DNA from: Haliea sp963974125
Lineage (GTDB): Bacteria > Pseudomonadota > Gammaproteobacteria > Pseudomonadales > Halieaceae
NCBI GenBank assembly: GCA_963974125.1
Contig: CAXBCH010000002.1
Span: 131,864-195,863, forward strand
DNA length: 64,000 nt
Reading direction: 5' to 3'
Below, one piece after another: positions 38,157 through 45,188 of this stretch. A program made the translations under genes and the position numbers. The first letter of the stretch is position 1. Each line of letters starts with the position of its first letter. The notes beneath the pieces are model-generated. The model made no database searches. It was given only the letters and a program-made list of their open reading frames with translations, and was not told the DNA's origin.

Positions 38157-38905
38157 GAGATTACCTTCGCCTCGTTCTTCAATTTGTCGACCAACTGGGC
38201 GACGTCCTCAACCTTGATGCCCGCCTGGCGCTCGGGCGGCGGCTCGACCTTGATCTGGGTCAGGTGCGTGGTGACTTCGACACCCAGGTCAGCGGGCGTG
38301 AACACATCCAGCTGCTTCTTCTTCGCCTTCATGATATTGGGCAGCGATGCGTAGCGCGGCTCGTTCAGCCGCAGGTCGGTGGTGACGATTGCCGGCAGCG
38401 TCAGGCGAACGGTCTGGAAGCCACCATCCACTTCACGAACCACATTAAGATTGTCGCCTTCAACCTTGATTTCAGAGGCAAAAGTGCCCTGGGGCAAGTT
38501 GGCCAGTGCACCCAGCATCTGCCCGGTCTGGTTGTTGTCTCCATCAATGGACTGCTTGCCCAGGATGACCAGCTGCGGCTGCTCTTTCTCGATCACGCCC
38601 TTGAGCAACTTGGCCACGACCAGCGGCTCCACGCGCCCCTCTGTTTCCACGTGAATACCGCGGTCAGCGCCCAGCGCCAGCGCGGTGCGGATCTGCTCCT
38701 GACAGGGCTTCTCGCCCACGGACACCGCGATCACTTCCGTGGCGACACCGGCTTCCTTCAGCCGCACGGCTTCCTCGACAGCGATTTCACAGAACGGGTT
38801 GATGGCCATTTTGACATTGTTCAGATCAACATCACTGCCATCGCCTTTGGCACGGACCTTGACGTTGTAGTCAACGACGCGCTTTACGGCAACAAGAACC
38901 TTCAT
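38153..38905 (-). CDS. etfB: Electron transfer flavoprotein beta subunit
   Basis: 250 aa from ATG 38905 (MKVLVAVKRVVDYNVKVRAK), the canonical N-terminus and length. Further signatures: VDLNNVKMAINPFCEIAVEEAVRLKE, GADRGIHVET, LGKQSIDGDNNQTGQML, and the C-terminal RYASLPNIMKAKKKQLD recognition-loop segment. Partner of etfA. The in-frame extension to 39004 has no family support and runs toward a repeat region. Confidence 0.97.
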   Translation of the reverse strand: MKVLVAVKRVVDYNVKVRAKGDGSDVDLNNVKMAINPFCEIAVEEAVRLKEAGVATEVIAVSVGEKPCQEQIRTALALGADRGIHVETEGRVEPLVVAKLLKGVIEKEQPQLVILGKQSIDGDNNQTGQMLGALANLPQGTFASEIKVEGDNLNVVREVDGGFQTVRLTLPAIVTTDLRLNEPRYASLPNIMKAKKKQLDVFTPADLGVEVTTHLTQIKVEPPPERQAGIKVEDVAQLVDKLKNEAKVIS

Positions 38906-39014
38906 AGGATTTCCAACGCTAGTTTCGGGTGGGTTGCAGAGGCCGGACCGGGGATGGAGGGCCACTGGTTTGAGTTCGGGCGGGTATGTTGCCGCCAAAG
39001 CCACGGCAGGTCAA

Positions 39015-39042
39015 TAGGTCGGGCCGCGCAGGTCGGGCCGCG
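39015..39042 (+). repeat. Two-copy 14-bp repeat, same unit as after ETF-QO
   Basis: TAGGTCGGGCCGCG followed by CAGGTCGGGCCGCG. The identical unit occurs four times directly after the ETF-QO gene (40852-40907), in the same orientation. Here it lies in the 296-bp region between divergent etfB and ETF-QO, preceded by a partial copy (CAGGTCAA) and followed by CAG. Confidence 0.85.
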
Positions 39043-39113
39043 CAGCCTAGGTGACAGCAAATAAACCATGGTGGACACAACCTGGATACCGGGCATCCAT
39101 CGCGCTGATGGCC

Positions 39114-39126
39114 TTTAACCGTTAAA
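39114..39126. promoter_or_regulatory. Inverted repeat upstream of ETF-QO, possible operator
   Basis: TTTAAC C GTTAAA is a 6+1+6 inverted repeat in an AT-rich patch (with TTATATACTT just after) about 75 bp before the ETF-QO start. It lies where a divergent etf promoter and operator would be expected. In pseudomonads related genes are controlled by the fatty-acid-responsive repressor PsrA; this site only loosely resembles that type, so the regulator is not assigned. Confidence 0.35.
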
Positions 39127-39201
39127 AATTATATACTTGCACCGCTTTTATCAGACCAGAATTGAATAGCTTGTCTGCCCCCGCAACCAGAGGATGCTGC
39201 C

Positions 39202-40854
39202 GTGGAACGTGAATCAATGGAATTTGACGTCGTGATTGTTGGTGCCGGACCCGCGGGTCTGTCCGCCGCCTGTCGCATCATGCAACTGGCCCAGGAGCAG
39301 GAGCGCGAAGTCACCGTCTGCGTTGTGGAAAAGGGCTCCGAGGTCGGCGCCCACATTCTGTCCGGTGCGGTACTGGAACCACGCGCCCTCGCGGAACTGT
39401 TTCCGGACTGGAAGGAAATGGGAGCACCGCTGCCGACCGAGGTTACGGAAGACCGCTTTTTCTTCTACACCAGCGCGAAAAAAGCGATCAAGCTGCCGAA
39501 CTTCATGATCCCCAAGCCCACACACAACGAAGGAAACTTTATTGTGTCCATGGGTAATGTCTGTCGCTGGCTGGCGGAGCAGGCGGAAAACCTGGGGGTC
39601 GAGGTCTATCCGGGCTTCTCGGCTGCAGAAGTGCTGTTTCATCCTGACGGCAGCGTCAAGGGTATCGCCACCGGCGACATGGGCATTGGCGCCAATGGCG
39701 AAAAAAAGGACAGCTACACCCCGGGCATGGAGTTGCACGCCAAATACACCCTGTTCGCCGAAGGCTGTCGGGGGCATCTGGGCAAGCAGTTGATCCGCCA
39801 GCTGGAACTGGACAAGGACCGGGATCCCCAGCACTACGGGATAGGCATCAAGGAAATCTGGGAAATCCCCGCGGACAAGCACCAGGAAGGCCTGGTCGTA
39901 CACGGCCTCGGCTGGCCGCTGCAGGAAAACGGTGCCAGCGGTGGCGCCTTCCTGTATCACGCGGAAAACAACCAGGTCTATCTGGGCCTGATTACCGACC
40001 TGAACTACAGCAATCCCCACCTGAACCCCTTTGCGGAGTTCCAGCGCTGGAAGCTGCACCCGGAAACACTCAAGTACCTCGAAGGTGGCTCACGCCTGAG
40101 TTACGGTGCGCGCGCCATTGCCAAAGGCGGCTACAACTCCCTGCCGAAGATGCACTTTCCCGGCGGCCTGTTGATCGGCTGCGATGCCGGTACTCTCAAC
40201 GCGGTGAAAATCAAGGGCAACCACACTGCGATGAAAAGCGGCATGCTGGCCGCGGAAGCCGTGGTGGAGGCGCTCGCCAAGGGGGAATCGGCTCCGGCAG
40301 ACCTGACCTCCTATGCCGACAAGGTCAAGAGTTCCTGGCTCCACGAAGAGCTGTACACCACCCGCAATTTCAGCGGCTTCATGCACAAGTTCGGCTTCCT
40401 GTTTGGGTCGGCCATGGTATGGATCGACCAGACCATCTTCGGCGGCAAGCTGCCCTTCACCCTGAACGATACGGTGCCGGATTACGCCACCCTGAAGCCG
40501 GCCAGCGAGAGCAAGCAGCCGGTCTACCCGAAGCCCGACAACAAGATCACCTTCGACCGACTGTCCTCGGTATTCCTGTCCAACACCAACCACGAGGAAG
40601 ACCAGCCCTGCCACCTGACCCTGATCGACCCGGATGTGCCGCTGGCGAAGAACCTGCCACTGTACGACGAGCCGGCCCAGCGTTACTGCCCGGCGGGCGT
40701 ATATGAAATCGTGGAAGATGCCAAGGGTCAGCGCTTCCAGATCAACGCCCAGAACTGCGTCCACTGCAAGACCTGTGATATCAAGGATCCGGCGCAGAAT
40801 ATCGCCTGGGTCACTCCGGAAGGCTTTGGCGGGCCGAACTACCCGAACATGTAG
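39202..40854 (+). CDS. Electron transfer flavoprotein-ubiquinone oxidoreductase
   Basis: 550 aa membrane-associated enzyme that moves electrons from reduced ETF to ubiquinone. FAD motif DVVIVGAGPAGLSAACRIMQ (residues 8-27), KGSEVGAHILSGAVLEP, EGCRGHLGKQLI, GCDAGTLNAVKIKGNHTAMKSG, and a C-terminal [4Fe-4S] site in NAQNCVHCKTCDIKDPAQNI. The GTG at 39202 has AGAGGA 8 nt upstream; ATG five codons later is an alternative. The TAG stop is the first three bases of a 14-bp tandem repeat array. Confidence 0.96.
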   Translation: MERESMEFDVVIVGAGPAGLSAACRIMQLAQEQEREVTVCVVEKGSEVGAHILSGAVLEPRALAELFPDWKEMGAPLPTEVTEDRFFFYTSAKKAIKLPNFMIPKPTHNEGNFIVSMGNVCRWLAEQAENLGVEVYPGFSAAEVLFHPDGSVKGIATGDMGIGANGEKKDSYTPGMELHAKYTLFAEGCRGHLGKQLIRQLELDKDRDPQHYGIGIKEIWEIPADKHQEGLVVHGLGWPLQENGASGGAFLYHAENNQVYLGLITDLNYSNPHLNPFAEFQRWKLHPETLKYLEGGSRLSYGARAIAKGGYNSLPKMHFPGGLLIGCDAGTLNAVKIKGNHTAMKSGMLAAEAVVEALAKGESAPADLTSYADKVKSSWLHEELYTTRNFSGFMHKFGFLFGSAMVWIDQTIFGGKLPFTLNDTVPDYATLKPASESKQPVYPKPDNKITFDRLSSVFLSNTNHEEDQPCHLTLIDPDVPLAKNLPLYDEPAQRYCPAGVYEIVEDAKGQRFQINAQNCVHCKTCDIKDPAQNIAWVTPEGFGGPNYPNM

Positions 40855-40914
40855 GTCGGGCCGCGTAGGTCGGGCCGCGTAGGTCGGGCCGCGTAGGTCG
40901 GGCCGCGCAGGTCG
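40852..40914 (+). repeat. 14-bp tandem repeat array starting at the ETF-QO stop codon
   Basis: Four perfect copies of TAGGTCGGGCCGCG (40852-40907), then a half copy CAGGTCG. The first TAG is the ETF-QO stop. Because 14 is not a multiple of three and every unit contains TAG, the first three units put a stop in all three plus-strand frames. The same unit occurs twice upstream of the gene (39015-39042). Confidence 0.92.
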
Positions 40915-40917
40915 CCT

Positions 40918-40947
40918 GTTCCCGCTGCAGTTTACTGCAGCGGGAAC
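40918..40947. other. 13-bp hairpin enclosing the DUF1285 stop codon
   Basis: GTTCCCGCTGCAG, loop TTTA, CTGCAGCGGGAAC: a perfect 13-bp inverted repeat. The DUF1285 stop (TAA on minus, 40932-40934) falls at the loop. There is no U-tract on either strand, so it is not a classical terminator; it could protect mRNA 3' ends between the convergent ETF-QO and DUF1285 genes. Confidence 0.8.
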
Positions 40948-41465
40948 CACTCTCCGGCGCTTGTGACCTGCAGGCGCCCTTCCCTCTCCTCCGCGCTCTC
41001 CACCAGTCGATACCAGGCAGCCCGTGACAACAGGGCACTGAGTCCGTGGGGCAGGGAAATGGCGGCAACATCGCCGACAGCGGGCTCCAGGAACAGGGGG
41101 TGATCCCTGTCTATGGGTACCTCGCGGCCGGTATTCAGGCGCGCAACCAGCAACTGACGACCGGCTTCCTCGCGCTGATTGATCTCGGTGACAATCAGCG
41201 GGTGCAGTTCGACCTGCACACGCCATTTTTCTCCGGGGGTCACCAGGTAGTAGTCGCCGTCTTCCTCGCGCCGCAGGATACTGGCGAACAGGCGGACAAT
41301 CGCCTCGCGGGCAATGATCCTGCCTTCGTGGTACCAGCCGCCGTCCGCTGCAATGCGGATATCGATATCCCCGGACAGTGGCGGGTGCCAGCGCTCCAGG
41401 GGAGGATTGTCGAAATTGCGGGTTTTGCGAACCTGACTTGCGAGGGTATCGAGCGCATCGGCCAT
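40932..41465 (-). CDS. DUF1285 family protein
   Basis: 177 aa with the DUF1285 pattern: PPLERWHPPLSGDIDIRIAADGGWYHEGRIIAREAIVRLFASILRREEDGDYYLVTPGEKW, followed by a variable second half. No signal peptide or membrane segment. Family members occur widely in proteobacteria without an assigned activity. It follows serA by 15 bp on the same strand, so it is probably cotranscribed with it. Its stop lies in the loop of a strong hairpin. Confidence 0.82.
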   Translation of the reverse strand: MADALDTLASQVRKTRNFDNPPLERWHPPLSGDIDIRIAADGGWYHEGRIIAREAIVRLFASILRREEDGDYYLVTPGEKWRVQVELHPLIVTEINQREEAGRQLLVARLNTGREVPIDRDHPLFLEPAVGDVAAISLPHGLSALLSRAAWYRLVESAEEREGRLQVTSAGEWFPLQ

Positions 41466-41480
41466 GGTCCCTGCCTCCGG

Positions 41481-42656
41481 TTACGGAATCACTCGGACAT
41501 TGACCACGCCATCCAGCGCACGCATGGATGCCAGGCTGGACTCGGCGGGGCAAACATCCATGTCAATCAGATTATAGGCGATGTCGTCGCGGCTCTTGTT
41601 CAGCATGTCGACTACGTTGATGTCCAGCTCGGCCAGGATGGACAGCACACTGCCGAGGATTTTCGGTACGTTGGTATTGGTGACCGCCAGGCGGCAGCCA
41701 CCCGCCCGTTCCAGCTGCAGGGTCGGGAAGTTCACCGAATTGCGGATATTGCCGTTCTCGAGAAAGTCGCGCAGCTGGTCCGCGGCCATGACGGCACAGT
41801 TGTCCTCGGCCTCGTCGGTACTGGCGCCAATGTGCGGCATCAGCACCACATCCCTGCGCCCGATCAGTGCGGGGCTGGGGAAGTCGGCGATATACTTGCG
41901 CAGCTGACCACGCTCCAAAGCCGCCAGCAACGCAGCCTCATCGACAATTTCCTGGCGGGCAAAGTTCAGCAGGCAGGCGTGGGCAGGCATTGCCGCCAGC
42001 ATTTCGGCATTGACCAGCCCGCGCGTGGACTCCAGCGCCGGCAGGTGCAGGGTGACGTAGTCGCTGCGGGTGAATACTGCCGACAGGGTATCTGCCTTGC
42101 GCACCTGACTGGACAGCCGCCAGGCAGCATCCACTGACAGGGCGGGATCGTAACCAATCACGTCCATTCCCAGGGTCAGGGCCATGTCGGCCACCAGGGA
42201 GCCGATCGCGCCGAGACCGACTATGCCCAGGGTCTTGCCGCGCAGCTCATTGCCCTTGAAGTTTTTCTTGTTGGCTTCCAGGGTCTGGTGCAGTTCCGCG
42301 GCGTCAGCGATGCCGGTGAGGCCATCGACGTAGGCCAGACCCTCGATGATGCCACGGGAACCCAGCAGCAGGCCGACAGCGACCAGCTCCTTGACCGCAT
42401 TGGCGTTGGCGCCCGGGGAGTTGAACACGGGTATGCCCCGGCGGGTACATTCCGCCACTGGAATATTGTTGACCCCGGCACCGGCACGGGCAATCGCCAG
42501 CACCGAATCGGCAATATCGGCCGCCTGCAGTTTGTGACTGCGCAGGAGGATGGCGTCCGGGTGGGTGAATTCGCTGGCGATTTCATAAGCATCCCGGGGC
42601 AGGCGCTCCAACCCCTTCACTGAAATCTGGTTGAGCGTAAGAATGCGTCTGCCCAT
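41481..42656 (-). CDS. serA: D-3-phosphoglycerate dehydrogenase
   Basis: 391 aa. First step of serine synthesis (3-phosphoglycerate to 3-phosphohydroxypyruvate). Substrate domain MGRRILTLNQISVKGLERLP...HPDAILLRSH; NAD motif GLGAIGSLVADMAL; C-terminal ACT domain ILAELDINVVDMLNKSRDDIAYNLIDMD, probably for serine feedback. I use ATG 42656 because it aligns with the family N-terminus. An upstream ATG at 42686 overlaps the ppiD stop (TGATG) and would add ten residues; coupled initiation there is possible. Confidence 0.93.
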   Translation of the reverse strand: MGRRILTLNQISVKGLERLPRDAYEIASEFTHPDAILLRSHKLQAADIADSVLAIARAGAGVNNIPVAECTRRGIPVFNSPGANANAVKELVAVGLLLGSRGIIEGLAYVDGLTGIADAAELHQTLEANKKNFKGNELRGKTLGIVGLGAIGSLVADMALTLGMDVIGYDPALSVDAAWRLSSQVRKADTLSAVFTRSDYVTLHLPALESTRGLVNAEMLAAMPAHACLLNFARQEIVDEAALLAALERGQLRKYIADFPSPALIGRRDVVLMPHIGASTDEAEDNCAVMAADQLRDFLENGNIRNSVNFPTLQLERAGGCRLAVTNTNVPKILGSVLSILAELDINVVDMLNKSRDDIAYNLIDMDVCPAESSLASMRALDGVVNVRVIP

Positions 42657-42685
42657 GGTATTGGTCACGGTCCTGTCAGTTGGCA

Positions 42686-44566
42686 TCAAAGAACGGAAAT
42701 GTCGGCGTCGGCACGCAGGGCCTGCTCGTGTTCAACCTGCAGCACGGCCCCAAACTCGCCGCCGATACGCTGCCGCAGGCTCTCTTGCTGCTCTGGCGGC
42801 AAGGTGGCCAGCTCACCGGCCTCGACCCGCACCAGCTGCAGTACCCGGGCATCGCCCGAGGCTTCGACAACATAGTCAACTACCGGTTCGGCAGCAGGCG
42901 CCGGCAGGCTGAAGGCGCGCTGCAGCACTGCGCCTGGCACGGTGCGATTGTCACGTCGTGCCCCGATCTCAACCTGCCACTCGTAGCCCTCGCGCTGCGC
43001 GATGGCCTCGACAGTATCCTCACCAGAGGCCAGTGCCGCGACCGCTGCCTCGGCGGCGCGCTCGAGTGCTTCCTGCGCCCGCTCCCGGGTCAGGGCCGCA
43101 ACGATTTCTTCCCGCACCGCCTCGAGCGGTTGCAACTCGGGCTTGTTGTGTTGATGCAGGTGCACAGCAACAAAACGGTCGTCGCCGAGTTCAACGACCT
43201 CACTGTTGTGCCCCAACTCGAGAACATCTTCCGAGAAGGCTGCACGCAAAATCGCGGGTGCTGCCAGCGGACCGGCTTGCTGGTCCCGGGTTACAGGCCC
43301 GCTACGCTTGACCTCCAGACCCAGTTCTTCCGCCGGTCGCGACAGGTCGCTGGCGGTAAATGCAAGATCGCGCAGTTGTTCCACTGCCAGCAGCAGCGCG
43401 ACGCGGGCATCGCGATCCTGCAGGCGCGCCTCAAGTTGCGGGCGCATTTCGGCAAGACTGGGCGGGTCGGCCTCGCGGCGCTCTGTTACCAGCAAAAAGT
43501 GGGTGCCGGCCTCGGTCACAACTGGCTCGGAAATGGTGTTGACGTCCAGCTCGGCGATAGCTGCTTCCATCTCTTCGGGGAAGGCATCACCGGCACTGAA
43601 ACCGAGATCACCACCATTGCCTGCCGAGCCAACATCGTCGGAACGCTCTGCGGCAACCGCCGCAAACTCCTCACCCGCATCCAGCGCCGCCTGCACTGCT
43701 TCGACGCGATCGGCAAACTCGGAATCGCTCTCGTCACCGGCCTGTTGCAGCAGGATATGCGCCACCCGGTTCTCGGTCTGGTACTGATAGCTGCCGAGCT
43801 CGATCCGGTACTCTTCCTCAAGATCACGCTCCGCCACCGGCTCGCGGAAATCCTCCAGGGTCAATTCGACATAATCAAGCTCGACCGACTCGGGAGTCAT
43901 GAAGCGCTCCTCGTTGGCCTGATACCAGGCCTCGATCTCGGCGCTATCGGGCTCCGATATACTGAGGAACGGCTCCAGCGGGATCGTCAGATAGCGAATA
44001 TCGCGCTGTTCGGCAAGGATACGGGCGTTCAGCGCCATCTCGGCGGAGGTCGCGAAATCGCTGCCTGTCAGCCCCGAGCGGAGCTGGTTCAGCACCAGGT
44101 CATCCTTTAACGCCTGCTTGAAGGTCCCGGGAGTGTAGCCCGCGGACGCCAGCAGGCTCCTGTACATCTCCGGCGAGAACTGGCCGTCGACCTGGAACTG
44201 CTCCATACCACCGATAACAGCCCCCAGTTCCGCCTCGGATACGGTCAGGTCCAGCGCACGGGCAGACTGCATCAACAGCTTGCGGTTGATGATACCCTCC
44301 AGCGCCCGCGCACCCAGGCGCTGCTCATCCAGCAGCTCCGGATCCAGGTCATCCCCCATCATCGCCATCAGCTGCCTGCGCTGGGTATCCACCGCCTGCT
44401 GTAGTTCCAGGGGAGTTACCGATTCACCGTTGACTTCCGCGACGCTGCTGCCACCGCCGCCCAGAAGAATCGATTCAATACCAAAGAGGGCAAAGGAAAT
44501 GACAATGAGGCCGATTACAACCTTGGCGGCGGTTCCCTGGGTGCTCTTGCGAATATCCTGAAGCAT
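42686..44566 (-). CDS. ppiD: Periplasmic folding chaperone PpiD
   Basis: 626 aa, anchored by one N-terminal helix (KVVIGLIVISFALFGIESIL, about residues 15-34) with the bulk in the periplasm. SurA_N-like chaperone region, then a parvulin-type PPIase domain (ENRVAHILLQQAGDESD to TEAGTHFLLVTERREADPPSLAEM), then a long C-terminal region. In E. coli PpiD sits at the Sec translocon and is a chaperone with little isomerase activity. Lies downstream of hupB as in E. coli (lon-hupB-ppiD). Confidence 0.93.
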   Translation of the reverse strand: MLQDIRKSTQGTAAKVVIGLIVISFALFGIESILLGGGGSSVAEVNGESVTPLELQQAVDTQRRQLMAMMGDDLDPELLDEQRLGARALEGIINRKLLMQSARALDLTVSEAELGAVIGGMEQFQVDGQFSPEMYRSLLASAGYTPGTFKQALKDDLVLNQLRSGLTGSDFATSAEMALNARILAEQRDIRYLTIPLEPFLSISEPDSAEIEAWYQANEERFMTPESVELDYVELTLEDFREPVAERDLEEEYRIELGSYQYQTENRVAHILLQQAGDESDSEFADRVEAVQAALDAGEEFAAVAAERSDDVGSAGNGGDLGFSAGDAFPEEMEAAIAELDVNTISEPVVTEAGTHFLLVTERREADPPSLAEMRPQLEARLQDRDARVALLLAVEQLRDLAFTASDLSRPAEELGLEVKRSGPVTRDQQAGPLAAPAILRAAFSEDVLELGHNSEVVELGDDRFVAVHLHQHNKPELQPLEAVREEIVAALTRERAQEALERAAEAAVAALASGEDTVEAIAQREGYEWQVEIGARRDNRTVPGAVLQRAFSLPAPAAEPVVDYVVEASGDARVLQLVRVEAGELATLPPEQQESLRQRIGGEFGAVLQVEHEQALRADADISVL

Positions 44567-44592
44567 GGGTCATTTTTCCACTGTGTATCAAC

Positions 44593-44620
44593 AAAAAAGC
44601 GCACCCTTGAGTGCGCCTTT
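44593..44620 (-). terminator. Rho-independent terminator after hupB
   Basis: On the minus strand: GCGCAC, a six-base loop, GTGCGC, then TTTTTT. It ends hupB transcripts about 80 bp after the hupB stop and 27 bp before the ppiD start, so ppiD likely depends on read-through or its own promoter. Confidence 0.85.
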
Positions 44621-44698
44621 CCCTGGACAGTTACAACATTACTGGTGGAGCCGGAAACTGTGGGTTACCGACCGGGGGCCTGCCCCTGAGATTGTGGC

Positions 44699-44974
44699 TC
44701 AGGTGTTGACTGCATCCTTGAGCGCCTTGCCGGGCTTGAAACCGGGGACATTGGACGCCTTGATCTGGATGCTTTGCCCGGTTTGCGGGTTGCGGCCTTC
44801 ACGCGCAGCGCGGTGTTTTACGGCAAAGGTGCCAAAGCCCACCAGCGTTACCTGGTCACCCTTGCCAAGCGCTTCAGTGATGCTGTCGACAACAGCGTCG
44901 AGGGCACGGCCGGCGGAAGCTTTGGGCAGGTCAGCGGCGGCCGCAATGGCATCGATAAGTTCGGTCTTGTTCAC
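44699..44974 (-). CDS. hupB: DNA-binding protein HU-beta
   Basis: 91 aa nucleoid protein of the DNABII family: NKTELIDAIAAAADLPKASAGRALDAVVDSI, GFGTFAVKHRAAREGRNPQTGQ and the KASNVPGFKPGKALKDAVN tail. Start is GTG with AAGGGG about 7 nt upstream. Position after lon is conserved in gammaproteobacteria. A good sigma-70 promoter lies about 170 bp upstream and a terminator follows. Confidence 0.97.
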   Translation of the reverse strand: MNKTELIDAIAAAADLPKASAGRALDAVVDSITEALGKGDQVTLVGFGTFAVKHRAAREGRNPQTGQSIQIKASNVPGFKPGKALKDAVNT

Positions 44975-45146
44975 AAATATCCCCTTGGAGTGTTATTTGA
45001 CAAAGTGTCGCTCAGTGTGGCCGCGGCAAAGCGCGACCCAATTCATGGTACGGCGGAATGCACCAGAAAGTGTTTCCGGGTGACCCACCCCGGGCGCCCG
45101 AAGACGCTGCAACAGGGAGGAACACCGCTGGATTCAGGGCTCCGAC

Positions 45147-45174
45147 TGTATACCAGAGCTCAACTCAGGGTCAA
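45147..45174 (-). promoter_or_regulatory. Sigma-70-type promoter for hupB
   Basis: On the minus strand TTGACC, a 16-bp spacer, then TATACA, close to consensus. It lies just past the lon stop and would give a hupB leader of about 165 nt. Confidence 0.7.
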
Positions 45175-45188
45175 CCGAAACCCCTGTC

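Noticed and set aside
40852..40914. Possible CRISPR-like array
   Set aside because: Units are contiguous 14-bp repeats with no spacers and no cas genes nearby.
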